In this document: positions 9,737 through 18,387 of the stretch, piece by piece | How the letters are laid out: each line of letters starts with the position of its first letter | Position numbering within the stretch: position 1 is the stretch's first letter | NCBI RefSeq assembly: GCF_019976755.1 | Contig: NZ_AP023441.1 | Location: 2,043,501 to 2,107,500 of the forward strand | Length of the DNA: 64,000 nt | Source of the DNA: Nostoc sp. MS1 | GTDB lineage: Bacteria; Cyanobacteriota; Cyanobacteriia; Cyanobacteriales; Nostocaceae | Direction: 5' to 3' | The notes under the pieces: generated by a model | Databases searched by the model: none | What the model was told of the DNA's origin: nothing | What the model saw: the letters and a program-made list of their open reading frames with translations, nothing else | Position numbers and translations under genes: made by a program

Positions 9737-12313
9737 ATGGAACACTGGCAATTTCTGATTCAGAAGCAAGGCGATCGCTCTTGGCACGCCTTGGAATCGC
9801 CAAACACAGAAATCGTAGAAGGTCGATATCGAGTTTTGGCCCGTTCTAACCTTCGTAACCAAGATGTGGAAGTACGTGTAACTTACTTTTCCACTCAGGA
9901 AGTCCCGCCAAAACGACGGATTCAAAAGCGATTGCGGCGCACGAACTCTGAAGGTTTAATGGCGGTAATTCCTTTTACGCACCTCAAACCCGGTGTTTGG
10001 GAATTACGCTGCTCTGGCGATTTGATATCAGATATCCTGGGTAAATCCTGGCAATACGGTGTTCAACTGCAAGTGAAATCTCCCTCAGCAGAAGAGATTG
10101 AGCCAGTATTAGAAGTAGAAGATAATTTACCAATAAATTCAGATTCTATATCCGAGCAAACAAACTCAGATTCTATATCTGAGGAAAATCCGCCATCAGG
10201 TTATGAGGTAGAACTGGTAATAACTCAAGAGAGTTACTTTATAGACCAAGATGGTGCGTCAATTGATGAGCCTGTAAATCCTGTATGGGTGAAAGGGGAA
10301 ACGGCGGAGCAAATCTTACAAAATATGATTGATTTAGCTTTGCCTTCTCCTGAATCTTTGTTAGAAGACATCAAAGTTGAAGATTCACCACAAGAGGAAC
10401 AACAGCTTCCCCTATTGCTGACGCTGGATCGAGAAACATATATTACTCGCTGGGGACATTTACTCAATATTCATGGGAGTGTAGAGTTACAGAAAGATGG
10501 TGAAACCTTCAATATCGAAAATCTCTACGGTTTGGAACTGCGAATAGAATTGCGATCGCCTCTAAGTTCAGAGGTATTAACTCAAATACGTCAATCTTTA
10601 GGCGACAAATCCTTACCTTTAACAATTCGTTCCACAATTAATGTCCCGGTTGACTGTGAATCTAAGCTAATTTTGGCAGATATAAATCTGTATGGATCAG
10701 TAACTCATCATGGTGAAGTAAGGCTATTAGCTAGTCATTCCTTCACAATTACAGCAGATGTCGCTGATTTGTTAGCAGTGAAAAACGCGGTTCAAGCCAG
10801 CTTAGTAGAAGCACAAAATGACACTACATCAACCGCACCGACGGCTGAACCTACCTCCAGCATTGACTTAGAACTGTTCAATCTAGTTAAAACCCCGCCA
10901 CCAATTGCAGCACCAACATATCCATTGGTAAACATACCTCTACCAGAGGCAATTGATCCACAATCGCTCAAAAAACAGATAGATTTACGGATACCACAAT
11001 TACCAAGATTACCGGAAACTCCTATAGAAGCACCTGCAACAGATGATTTAGTCGAAGAACCAAGCTTAGATATTCCTTTGTTGGAACCAGAGGCGACAAA
11101 CGTTCCTCTCACCCCCGCTCCCATCGACTTAGATAAGTTGGTAATAAAATCTAAAAAGTCGCGTTCCGGTAGCAGTTTACCTTACTTAAAACGTTTGCCA
11201 ACCGAATCTAGTGTTAACGAAGTCATAACAAGCGAAGTTACAGAAGAATTATTTGACTCAGTTGCGGAAGAATTACCACAGGTTGATGTTGTAAACACTG
11301 AACCTGAAACGCATTTAGAAGAAGCGCCTAGTGATACCCAAGTTTCAGAAGAACCTGTTCTTGAAGAAGAGATTGAACCAACACCAGAAGTAGTTGCAGC
11401 CATAGAAACAGAAGAAGTGGTTGATGATACATCAACTACAGAACCCGTAGCAACTTCTCTAACAGAATTAGATGAGAATATAACTCAAAGAATATCTATC
11501 GCTCCACCACGTCCCCATTACTCGCCTCTCATCCGCAAGTGGATGGAAAGTCAAGGGTACACCTTACCTGAGATGTTCATGGATACTGATGAGGTTCCCC
11601 AGGAGCAGGTAACACCAGAACCACCACCTACCATTTCCCCAACTCCTGAGACTCCAGACTTGGAGGATAGCTTACCCCCACCCCCAGAGGTAGAAATAGA
11701 ACCACTGGAACTAGAATTAGTCCCACCACCAGGAATAGAAAATCAGCTATTCGTGGAAATAGAGGAAGTCCCTCCAGAATCAACGGTGTTAGAACCTGAA
11801 CTACCACCCACAGAACCTATCCCCACACCATTAACTCGGATAGAACAAGAAATTGTTTTAGATGATAGCGATGATGAGGCGGAATCAGATGCAAACAATG
11901 GTAACTCAACCAAAGACCAAGCAACCGAAACAGCACCAGAAAATCTCGAACCTTTACCGACTCCTCAACTGTATGTACCCGATGGAGAACTAGTTGCGGG
12001 TAAATTAACTAGGGTAAGAGTAGAGTTACCACAAGTATCTCCCCAAGTGGCGGTCAAATTGTGGATGGAAGATTGCCAAACTCGTTGGTTACTAGATGGC
12101 CCCCACTTACTTACAGAGTTACTACCGAACTCGTCAGGTAATGTAGAAGTAATGACTCAACTTAACATTCCCTTCGGCTGCTTAGAGATTCGCATAGAAG
12201 CGATCGCACTCAACACCGTTACACAACAGGAAAGCCACAAAGTCACCATCATCAAACCTGTAATTCCCCCCGATTTACCCAATGTCAGCCTCAGTGACAT
12301 CCTGGGTTTGTAA
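9737..12313 (+). CDS. Large acidic proline/glutamate-rich protein of unknown function
   Basis: An 858-residue protein that I do not recognise. Residues about 1-115 form a folded-looking beta-rich domain (HWQFLIQKQGDRSWHALESP, later LKPGVWELRCSGDL). A second such segment occurs at about 225-350 (LLLTLDRETYITRWG, GSVELQKDG) and a third at the C-terminus (about 740-850, GELVAGKLTRVRVELP). Between them lie long disordered, strongly acidic Pro/Glu/Thr-rich linkers. A small internal duplication (NSDSISE twice) sits near residue 137. There is no signal peptide or membrane helix. ATG 9737 is preferred to TTG 9731. The beta-sandwich domains joined by linkers suggest a structural or adaptor protein; this is inference. 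Confidence 0.75.
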   Translation: MEHWQFLIQKQGDRSWHALESPNTEIVEGRYRVLARSNLRNQDVEVRVTYFSTQEVPPKRRIQKRLRRTNSEGLMAVIPFTHLKPGVWELRCSGDLISDILGKSWQYGVQLQVKSPSAEEIEPVLEVEDNLPINSDSISEQTNSDSISEENPPSGYEVELVITQESYFIDQDGASIDEPVNPVWVKGETAEQILQNMIDLALPSPESLLEDIKVEDSPQEEQQLPLLLTLDRETYITRWGHLLNIHGSVELQKDGETFNIENLYGLELRIELRSPLSSEVLTQIRQSLGDKSLPLTIRSTINVPVDCESKLILADINLYGSVTHHGEVRLLASHSFTITADVADLLAVKNAVQASLVEAQNDTTSTAPTAEPTSSIDLELFNLVKTPPPIAAPTYPLVNIPLPEAIDPQSLKKQIDLRIPQLPRLPETPIEAPATDDLVEEPSLDIPLLEPEATNVPLTPAPIDLDKLVIKSKKSRSGSSLPYLKRLPTESSVNEVITSEVTEELFDSVAEELPQVDVVNTEPETHLEEAPSDTQVSEEPVLEEEIEPTPEVVAAIETEEVVDDTSTTEPVATSLTELDENITQRISIAPPRPHYSPLIRKWMESQGYTLPEMFMDTDEVPQEQVTPEPPPTISPTPETPDLEDSLPPPPEVEIEPLELELVPPPGIENQLFVEIEEVPPESTVLEPELPPTEPIPTPLTRIEQEIVLDDSDDEAESDANNGNSTKDQATETAPENLEPLPTPQLYVPDGELVAGKLTRVRVELPQVSPQVAVKLWMEDCQTRWLLDGPHLLTELLPNSSGNVEVMTQLNIPFGCLEIRIEAIALNTVTQQESHKVTIIKPVIPPDLPNVSLSDILGL

Positions 12314-12372
12314 ACAGTGAACAGTTATCAGTTATCAGTTATTGGTGAACACAACCTGACAACTGACAACTC
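12312..12372. repeat. Short tandem repeats (CAGTTAT units)
   Basis: Repeated 7-base CAGTTAT-type units, then ACAACTGACAACT, lie directly behind the stop codon of the acidic protein gene. It is the same class of gene-end repeat seen elsewhere in the window. Confidence 0.55.
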
Positions 12373-12466
12373 GCCAGTGTTAAAAATCTTGAGAATTTAA
12401 AAAAATTGACTAATTTTGCAGTAAGCTCGTCTTGAATTGTAGTGTGATTTAAAAGGAAAATTTACT

Positions 12467-12607
12467 ATGGTTTCAACACTTTTTCCTCATTTGTTCGCTT
12501 ACAGCACCTTCTTACCCTCTATATTAGTTCCCACCGTTGGACTAATTTTGCCTGCTGTAACCTTCGCTTATTTGTTCCTATACATTGAAAGCGAAGACCT
12601 TGTGTAG
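12467..12607 (+). CDS. psaI: Photosystem I reaction center subunit VIII
   Basis: A 46-residue one-helix thylakoid protein. The core FLPSILVPTVGLILPAV followed by FLYIESED matches the PsaI signature, a single membrane helix with an acidic C-terminal tail. PsaI helps to bind PsaL and supports trimer/tetramer contacts in PSI. It is slightly longer at the N-terminus (MVSTLFPHLFAYST) than the 36-38 residue forms. AGGA at 12454-12457 is spaced suitably for the ATG. It stands alone and converges on psbJ. Confidence 0.9.
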   Translation: MVSTLFPHLFAYSTFLPSILVPTVGLILPAVTFAYLFLYIESEDLV

Positions 12608-12711
12608 TCTAAGCAAAGATAAGGGGTAATAGGTAATTTAATGCTAAATTTTTTACTTATTATCTATTATCAAATCTTCAGACAAGCGATTTGAAAGTTA
12701 CACATTAGAAT

Positions 12712-12744
12712 ACCGCCTACCTGATTAAAGATAGGCGGTTTTTT
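12712..12744. terminator. Intrinsic terminator between psaI and psbJ
   Basis: ACCGCCTA at 12712-12719 pairs perfectly with TAGGCGGT at 12732-12739 (12-base loop), followed by six T. It is well formed for psaI on the plus strand. Coming from psbJ, the opposite strand lacks an equally long T run. Confidence 0.8.
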
Positions 12745-12784
12745 AATGCTGTTTTCTAAACAAGGGCTAGAAAATTCAGACTAT

Positions 12785-12910
12785 TTATAATGAAGAACCG
12801 ATCCCAGCGTAGGCTCCATAAAAGAAAATGCCTACAACTGTAATTACACCTAAACCTGCGATCGTAGCGACGACCCACAGAGGTATTCTCCCACCGCTTC
12901 CAGCAGACAC
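12785..12910 (-). CDS. psbJ: Photosystem II reaction center protein J
   Basis: A 41-residue one-helix PSII subunit, with GSGGRIPLWVV then a helix around AGLGVITVVGIFFYGAY. It lies beside cytochrome b559 and affects plastoquinone/QB-site function and PSII assembly. The start is GTG at 12910, supported by a strong Shine-Dalgarno GGGAGG just upstream. It carries one more glycine near residue 7 than the 40-residue form I expect. It is the last gene of the psbE-F-L-J cluster. Confidence 0.93.
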   Translation of the reverse strand: MSAGSGGRIPLWVVATIAGLGVITVVGIFFYGAYAGIGSSL

Positions 12911-12977
12911 AGCTTTTCCTCCCTTAACAACGAATCAACACAGGTTGAATAAACAAAAATTCAAAACAGAGTTCCAG

Positions 12978-13097
12978 TTAGTTAAAGAAGTAACTGGAGA
13001 ATAGAATACCTAGAACAAAAACGAGTAATAGTCCTAGATAAAGTGAAGTCCGGTTAAGTTCAACCGGTTGGTTATTAGGATTGGGCGTTCTTTCCAT
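12978..13097 (-). CDS. psbL: Photosystem II reaction center protein L
   Basis: A 39-residue one-helix PSII subunit with the family pattern NQPVELNRTSLYLGLLLVF and ending SSYFFN. PsbL lies at the PSII dimer interface and is needed for electron flow on the donor and QA sides. It is 20 bases downstream of psbF and 67 bases upstream of psbJ, in the usual psbEFLJ order. Confidence 0.95.
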   Translation of the reverse strand: MERTPNPNNQPVELNRTSLYLGLLLVFVLGILFSSYFFN

Positions 13098-13117
13098 GAT
13101 TTACTCCTAGTGTGGAA

Positions 13118-13255
13118 CTAGCGTTGAATAAACTGCATTGAGGCGATCGCGCCCAAGAAGAATACAGTAGGTACAGCTAGAGTGTGAACTGCCAGCCATC
13201 TGACTGTAAAAATAGGATAGGTAACTGGTTGATTGATGTTATTGCCGCTAGTCAT
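13118..13255 (-). CDS. psbF: Cytochrome b559 subunit beta
   Basis: A 45-residue subunit. The helix holds RWLAVHTLAVPTVFFLGAI with the heme-ligand His at residue 24, which pairs with the PsbE His to hold the b559 heme in PSII. The ATG at 13255 is nine bases after the psbE stop, implying co-translation. Confidence 0.97.
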   Translation of the reverse strand: MTSGNNINQPVTYPIFTVRWLAVHTLAVPTVFFLGAIASMQFIQR

Positions 13256-13264
13256 GATTTCCAA

Positions 13265-13513
13265 CTACTTTCCAATAAATTCTTCAACTTTCTTTTTCGC
13301 TTCAAAGCGATTGTCCACAATGGGCAGTTCTTGCCTTGTTTGTGTGTAATACTCATCAGGACGAGGAGTACCAAACACATCATAGGCTAGCCCGGTGCTA
13401 ACAAATAACCAACCAGCAATAAATAGTGCTGGAATGGTGATGCTGTGAATTACCCAGTAACGAACACTGGTGATGATATCGGAAAACGGACGTTCTCCAG
13501 TAGTCCCTGACAT
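13265..13513 (-). CDS. psbE: Cytochrome b559 subunit alpha
   Basis: An 82-residue subunit of the PSII reaction center. A stromal N-terminus (MSGTTGERPFSDI) leads to RYWVIHSITIPALFIAGWLF, in which His23 is the heme ligand, and then a lumenal domain with TGLAYDVFGTPRP. Length is normal. It leads the psbE-F-L-J cluster, about 100 bases downstream of ycf48 on the same strand. Confidence 0.97.
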   Translation of the reverse strand: MSGTTGERPFSDIITSVRYWVIHSITIPALFIAGWLFVSTGLAYDVFGTPRPDEYYTQTRQELPIVDNRFEAKKKVEEFIGK

Positions 13514-13618
13514 TGAGATCCCCTACCTTCAGAATGATTGTTATTGAGTTTATTATCCTACAAAGTTAAGAAAGAGTTACAAGTTGCAACTTTCTTCTCA
13601 TAAAAGTAGGATAAATAC

Positions 13619-14641
13619 CTATGCAGTTGGCTCGGTTTTAGCAGCCTTCGCAACTTCGGGTTGGTATTTTAGTAAAACACCGCGATCGCCAATCACAAAA
13701 CCTTGATCTGGCTTGAGAAAGACAATTTTATAGAAATTAGCTGCTACTTCCTCTACATCCCGGTCTTTTTCCCAGGTTTTGCCGCCATCGGTACTCACCA
13801 ACAAATTAGCACTACCACCACTAACCCATAGTTCATTGGGTGTGCGATAAGCCATATCCAGCAAACCCCAGCTAGTGGAAAGTTCGGGATTTGTCGCTTC
13901 TAACCACTCATCTATTTTTTCTGGGTCGCTAAACTGTACCTGGCCACCCCTAGCGAGTAACCACAACTGCCCATCCTGAGAAAAGCCCATATTTTCTACA
14001 CGGCGGGAACTGTTGCGGTTATGAGGAACCCAAGCATTTTGTCCTGGTTCCCAAGTGGAGTAAAAGCTACCCTTAGCGGAAACAGCAACATACTTACCAT
14101 CACTAGAACGTTCCAAGTTCCGTACTACCCCTACAGCCGCCTCTACTTGGGCTTTCCAATTTTTGCCGCCATCAGTAGTTTTATAAATAGCGCCTACATC
14201 AGTTGCCATTTCCGCCGTGTTTGCCCCCAAAGCTTGCACAGCAATGGGATTACCAGGAAGCTTTTCACTTAGGGCAATACGTGACCAAGAACGACCTTCA
14301 TCTGTAGTGTGTAGTAGTAGAGAAGGTTCACCAGCAATCCAGCCTTCCTTGCCAGAGAAACTTACCGAGTCAAAACGGTATCTATCATCATCTAAAGCCA
14401 AATTCAGTGGTTTCCAAGTATTTCCGCCATCATTGCTTTCTAAGAGAGTAGAGTTACTCCCAACTAAAAAACCATGTTGAGGATTTTCCGTGAACCCAAT
14501 ATCAAGTAATTTGGCTTCTGTTGGCACAGAAATAACTGCCCAAGGATTGTAGCTGGTAGAGGGAACCTTACTACAGCCAAAACACAAGAACACGACCATC
14601 AACAAAGCAAATATTTTTTGCCAACTTTTCACAATAACCAT
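13619..14641 (-). CDS. ycf48: Photosystem II assembly factor Ycf48 (HCF136)
   Basis: A 340-residue lumenal beta-propeller. Ycf48 binds newly made D1 and early PSII reaction-center complexes. It starts with a lipoprotein signal (hydrophobic stretch then LCFGCS, Cys at about residue 23), so it is probably lipid-anchored. BNR/Asp-box-like repeats follow (NDGGNTWKPL, TDEGRSWSRI, TDGGKNWKA, STDGGKTWEKD). The gene lies between rubA and psbEFLJ on the same strand, the classic cyanobacterial arrangement linking assembly factors to cytochrome b559. Confidence 0.95.
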   Translation of the reverse strand: MVIVKSWQKIFALLMVVFLCFGCSKVPSTSYNPWAVISVPTEAKLLDIGFTENPQHGFLVGSNSTLLESNDGGNTWKPLNLALDDDRYRFDSVSFSGKEGWIAGEPSLLLHTTDEGRSWSRIALSEKLPGNPIAVQALGANTAEMATDVGAIYKTTDGGKNWKAQVEAAVGVVRNLERSSDGKYVAVSAKGSFYSTWEPGQNAWVPHNRNSSRRVENMGFSQDGQLWLLARGGQVQFSDPEKIDEWLEATNPELSTSWGLLDMAYRTPNELWVSGGSANLLVSTDGGKTWEKDRDVEEVAANFYKIVFLKPDQGFVIGDRGVLLKYQPEVAKAAKTEPTA

Positions 14642-14698
14642 CGATTTTTAATTGTTTCTAAATTTGTGTAAGGTTTCTCTAGAAGGTTTACCTTATGC

Positions 14699-14800
14699 TG
14701 ATTAGGGGAGTGGGGAGTAGGGAGTGGGGAGTGGGGGAGATTAGGGGGAAGGGGTAAAGGGAAAGGGAAAAAACCTTCTGCCTGCCTCCTGCCTCCTACT
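14699..14800. repeat. Short tandem repeats (GGGGAGTAGG type)
   Basis: G-rich heptamer-like units followed by a CTGCCTCCTGCCTCCT run lie in the gap between rubA and ycf48. The repeat lies within the presumed transcript of the rubA-ycf48 pair. Confidence 0.6.
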
Positions 14801-15131
14801 GCAACCCATAAAGACTAATAAAGAACAAGAACGCCAAAGCCAAAGCGCCAAAAATGAGAATATTTTTTTGCGCTGGGGTAAGTTTATTGACACCTAAACC
14901 ATAACCAAGATTTTCTTTGAAACCGGAAGCTGTACCAGCCGGGCCGATATTGGTAAAAGCTGTTTTTTTCGCCGTGCAAACTGGACAGCGCCAATTAACT
15001 GGCAGTTCGGCAAAGGGTGTCCCTGGATCAATGTCATGCTTATCGTCACCCTTCTCTGGTTCGTAAACATAACCGCAGGCGCGACACTCAAAGCGGTCTA
15101 ACACTGTATTTTCAACAGCTTGTTCGCTCAT
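14796..15131 (-). CDS. rubA: Membrane-anchored rubredoxin for photosystem assembly
   Basis: A 111-residue protein. It has a rubredoxin domain with two CxxC knuckles (Cys16/Cys19 in FECRACGY, Cys49/Cys52 in WRCPVCTA) that bind one iron, a linker, and a C-terminal membrane helix (about 90-108). RubA is required for photosystem assembly in cyanobacteria, algae and plants. The ATG at 15131 (MSEQAVEN) is preferred over an upstream in-frame start that would add 25 hydrophobic residues with no counterpart. It heads the rubA-ycf48-psbEFLJ run and is divergent from ndhC. Confidence 0.93.
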   Translation of the reverse strand: MSEQAVENTVLDRFECRACGYVYEPEKGDDKHDIDPGTPFAELPVNWRCPVCTAKKTAFTNIGPAGTASGFKENLGYGLGVNKLTPAQKNILIFGALALAFLFFISLYGLQ

Positions 15132-15270
15132 GGTTAAAGTCTCGCAGAAAAGAAATATTAAATATACGTTAAAAATTATGACATAACTGTTAGACTTTTC
15201 TATCACTTATAAAAATGATTCAAATACTTCAAATGCGTCTGTTGACCAGATTTGGGAAAACCTTAGAAGA

Positions 15271-15276
15271 TATAAT
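15271..15276 (+). promoter_or_regulatory. Candidate -10 box of the ndhCKJ operon
   Basis: A consensus TATAAT lies 51 bases before the ndhC start in the divergent rubA-ndhC gap. No -35 element sits at standard spacing (TTGACC at 15242 is 23 bases away), so this is only a candidate. Confidence 0.3.
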
Positions 15277-15326
15277 GTAAAAGAAAGTAACAGCCTAATT
15301 TACACTATAAGCGGTAGATATTCATT

Positions 15327-15689
15327 GTGTTTGTCCTTAGCGGTTACGAGTACCTACTAGGCTTCTTTATTATCTGTAGCCTAGTTCCTGCCTTAGCGCT
15401 TTCTGCGTCCAAGCTCCTACGACCAAAGGGTAATAGCCTGGAACGCCGCACCACCTATGAATCTGGTATGGAACCCATCGGGGGAGCCTGGATTCAGTTC
15501 AATATCCGTTACTATATGTTTGCCTTAGTCTTCGTCGTCTTTGACGTGGAAACTGTGTTCTTATATCCTTGGGCAGTTGCTTTCCACCGTCTGGGGCTAT
15601 TGGCATTCATTGAAGCGCTGATTTTTATTGCAATTCTTGTAGTCGCCCTAGTTTACGCCTGGCGTAAAGGAGCTTTGGAATGGTCTTGA
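15327..15689 (+). CDS. ndhC: NDH-1 subunit 3 (NdhC)
   Basis: A 120-residue membrane subunit of the thylakoid NDH-1 complex, which moves electrons from ferredoxin to plastoquinone for respiration and cyclic flow. Three helices and the family motif YESGMEPIGGAWIQFNIRYY are seen; the conserved loop holds the Glu of ESGMEP. The start is GTG at 15327, and no closer ATG fits. Its end overlaps the ndhK start by ten bases. Confidence 0.96.
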   Translation: MFVLSGYEYLLGFFIICSLVPALALSASKLLRPKGNSLERRTTYESGMEPIGGAWIQFNIRYYMFALVFVVFDVETVFLYPWAVAFHRLGLLAFIEALIFIAILVVALVYAWRKGALEWS

Positions 15690-16417
15690 ATCAAGATTTA
15701 ACTACTCAGGACAAAGAGCGAATCATCAACCCAGTTGAGCGTCCTACAGTCACTCAAGACCTTTCGGAAAACGTCATTTTAACCACGGTTGATGACCTCT
15801 ACAACTGGGCTAGACTTTCGAGTCTGTGGCCTTTGTTATTTGGTACAGCTTGCTGCTTTATTGAGTTTGCAGCACTTATCGGTTCTCGTTTCGACTTTGA
15901 CCGCTTCGGACTCATTCCCCGTTCTAGTCCTCGTCAAGCCGATTTGATTATCACAGCCGGCACTATCACCATGAAGATGGCTCCTCAATTGGTGCGTCTT
16001 TATGAACAAATGCCCGAACCTAAGTATGTAATCGCTATGGGCGCTTGCACAATTACAGGCGGGATGTTCAGTGTTGATTCACCTACAGCCGTGCGTGGTG
16101 TTGACAAGTTAATTCCTGTGGATGTCTACTTACCCGGTTGTCCTCCCCGTCCCGAAGCAATTATCGACGCAATTATTAAGTTGCGGAAGAAGATTGCTAA
16201 CGATTCGATGCAGGAACGGAGTCAAATCAAACAAACCCACCGTTTCTACAGCACGACTCATAACTTGAAGCCAGTGCCAGAAATATTAACTGGCAAGTAT
16301 ATGCAGTCGGATACTCGGTTCAATCCACCAAAAGAATTGGCAGAAGCTATCGGTCTTCCTGTTCCCCCAGCACTGCTGACATCACAAACTCAGAAGGAGG
16401 AACAGAAACGTGGCTGA
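15680..16417 (+). CDS. ndhK: NDH-1 subunit K (NdhK)
   Basis: A 245-residue subunit that carries the N2 [4Fe-4S] cluster of the NDH-1 hydrophilic arm. FGTACCFIEF gives the paired cysteines, and the remaining ligands lie in GACTITGG and YLPGCPPRPEA. The C-terminal ~60 residues after the core (from about 185) are the cyanobacterial extension. The ATG lies inside the last codons of ndhC, so the two are translationally coupled; it overlaps ndhJ by eight bases. Confidence 0.97.
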   Translation: MVLNQDLTTQDKERIINPVERPTVTQDLSENVILTTVDDLYNWARLSSLWPLLFGTACCFIEFAALIGSRFDFDRFGLIPRSSPRQADLIITAGTITMKMAPQLVRLYEQMPEPKYVIAMGACTITGGMFSVDSPTAVRGVDKLIPVDVYLPGCPPRPEAIIDAIIKLRKKIANDSMQERSQIKQTHRFYSTTHNLKPVPEILTGKYMQSDTRFNPPKELAEAIGLPVPPALLTSQTQKEEQKRG

Positions 16418-16937
16418 TGAAGAATTAAAACCAGTACCAGCAGCAGAAAAGGCTATAGTGCCATCTGGGCAGGTTTCTCAGTGGCTGTCAGAAAATGGTT
16501 TTGCCCATGAGTCTTTGGAAGCTGACAAAAACGGTGTAGAGATAATTAAAGTAGAAGCAGATTTTTTGCTTCCTATCGCTACAGCTTTGTATGCTTACGG
16601 GTTTAACTATCTCCAGTTTCAAGGCGGTATCGACCTCGGCCCCGGACAGGATTTGGTGAGCGTGTATCACCTAATTAAAGTCGGTGATAATGCTGATAAA
16701 CCACAAGAAGTGCGGGTGAAGGTGTTCTTACCACGGGAGAATCCTGTAGTGCCTTCAGTCTACTGGATTTGGAAAACCGCAGACTGGCAAGAACGCGAAT
16801 CTTACGATATGCTCGGCATCATCTACGAAGGACACCCCAACTTGAAGCGTATCTTAATGCCAGAGGATTGGGTAGGTTGGCCTTTACGTAAGGATTACAT
16901 CTCACCTGATTTCTACGAGTTGCAGGACGCTTATTAG
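16410..16937 (+). CDS. ndhJ: NDH-1 subunit J (NdhJ)
   Basis: A 175-residue 30-kDa-type subunit of the NDH-1 peripheral arm. The signature ERESYDMLGIIYEGHPNLKR is present near residues 129-148, followed by PLRKDY. It starts with GTG at 16410 inside the end of ndhK, preceded by AAGGAGG at 16393-16399. It is the last gene of ndhCKJ, before the terminator at 16965. Confidence 0.96.
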   Translation: MADEELKPVPAAEKAIVPSGQVSQWLSENGFAHESLEADKNGVEIIKVEADFLLPIATALYAYGFNYLQFQGGIDLGPGQDLVSVYHLIKVGDNADKPQEVRVKVFLPRENPVVPSVYWIWKTADWQERESYDMLGIIYEGHPNLKRILMPEDWVGWPLRKDYISPDFYELQDAY

Positions 16938-16964
16938 GCTGAGTGCTGAATTGTCTCATCTTTC

Positions 16965-17000
16965 ACCCCTTTCCGGCGGCGGAGAGGGGTAATGTTTTTT
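16965..17000 (+). terminator. Intrinsic terminator of ndhCKJ
   Basis: ACCCCTTTCCG at 16965-16975 pairs with CGGAGAGGGGT at 16980-16990 (one G-T pair, four-base loop), followed by AATG and six T. It lies 28 bases after the ndhJ stop. Confidence 0.75.
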
Positions 17001-17094
17001 GGGGATGGTTAGGATGGGGGAAAAGGGAAGTTTAGCGGTGGGGCTGGATGGGTGATGATATATATGTAGTAAAAATATTATTTTGTAAGAATCA

Positions 17095-18387
17095 ATGTCT
17101 CAGGAATTATTAAAATCTTTTCAGGAAGCTTATAGTAACCTCGAATTGTTTCCATTAATGCAAGAAAAAGAAATGGCGCAGTTTCGAGTAGATTATGGAG
17201 ATGATTTAATAGCGGATTTAATTCAATTAGTCGAAGACAGCCCGAATGGTGACGGGAAGATTATATTTACCGGGCATCGGGGATGTGGGAAGTCTTCTTT
17301 GTTGGCTGAGTTTAGTAGACAAATTCAGGAAAAGTATTTTGTAGTTTTATTTTCTATTGCTGACACTATTGAAATGTCGGCTGTTAATCATGTGAATATT
17401 CTCTTTGCGATCGCTCTTAATTTAATGTACGAAGCAGAGGCACGCAAGGTAGCAATTCCTAAAAGTACAAAAGAACAAATTTATGGGTGGTTTGCAACTC
17501 GCACTCGTACTGAAGAACGTAATTTTCAGGCTGAGGCTGAGTTGGGATTTGATTTGCTTAGTTTGCTAAAAACTAAATTAAAAGCTGATGCGACAGTTAG
17601 AGATGAAATTAAGCAAGAATTTGAACGCAAGATATCAGATTTAGTTGCCCGGATTAATGAAATTGCTGCATTGGTTAAATCTGCAACTCAAAAAGAAATT
17701 TTAGTTATTATTGATGATTTAGATAAATTAGACTTGGGCAGAGTTAACGATATTTATCGAGATAATATTAAAGCTCTTTTTCAACCTAATTTTCAGATTA
17801 TTTATACTATTCCTATTGCCGTACTTCGGGAAACTTTTATCAGCACAATTATTACTACAGAAACCAATGACCAAATTGTAGTAATGCCAGTTCTCAAGAT
17901 TTTTGAGAAGGGTAAAAATCGTCTACCTGATTCGCATCCTCGGATTGAAGCACAAAACCTGCTTTGTGAAATATTACAAAAACGAATTGCCAGCGATTTG
18001 CTAGAAAAGTCAACAGCAGAGAAACTTGTTGTTCAAAGTGGCGGTGTATTGAGAGAGTTAATTAGAATAGCTAATGAGTGTTGCCGGATTTGTTTACGAC
18101 TTATTAGACGCAAGCCAGGTGATAAAGTTGTAATTGATGACAGTATTTTAGAACAAGCAATTAATAAAATTCGCAATGATTTCTCTATTCGTTTAGGAAA
18201 AGCTGATTTTGAAATCTTGCAAAGCACTTATGAGAATTTTATGCCGGATGATCCAAAGCAACCGGAGTTTTTAGATTTACTGCATGGGTTGTATGTTTTG
18301 GAATATCGGAATGATGAAACTTGGTATGATGTTCACCCCATTCTTGTTGAAACTCTGAGACGCAGGGGGTTGATTAATAATGAATGA
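17095..18387 (+). CDS. P-loop ATPase (AAA/STAND-like) coupled to a TPR protein
   Basis: A 430-residue predicted ATPase that I cannot place in a named family. The Walker A GHRGCGKSS is at residues 60-68 and the Walker B ILVIIDDLDKL near 201-211. A helical insertion lies between them (about 130-195). A C-terminal region resembles a winged helix (about 345-425, ending with a YEVHP-like YDVHPILVETLRRRG). There is no membrane segment. Its stop overlaps the next start (ATGAATGA at 18380), so the pair is co-translated. The layout resembles AAA/STAND signalling NTPases working with repeat-protein sensors, as in several conflict systems; that role is inference. Confidence 0.8.
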   Translation: MSQELLKSFQEAYSNLELFPLMQEKEMAQFRVDYGDDLIADLIQLVEDSPNGDGKIIFTGHRGCGKSSLLAEFSRQIQEKYFVVLFSIADTIEMSAVNHVNILFAIALNLMYEAEARKVAIPKSTKEQIYGWFATRTRTEERNFQAEAELGFDLLSLLKTKLKADATVRDEIKQEFERKISDLVARINEIAALVKSATQKEILVIIDDLDKLDLGRVNDIYRDNIKALFQPNFQIIYTIPIAVLRETFISTIITTETNDQIVVMPVLKIFEKGKNRLPDSHPRIEAQNLLCEILQKRIASDLLEKSTAEKLVVQSGGVLRELIRIANECCRICLRLIRRKPGDKVVIDDSILEQAINKIRNDFSIRLGKADFEILQSTYENFMPDDPKQPEFLDLLHGLYVLEYRNDETWYDVHPILVETLRRRGLINNE

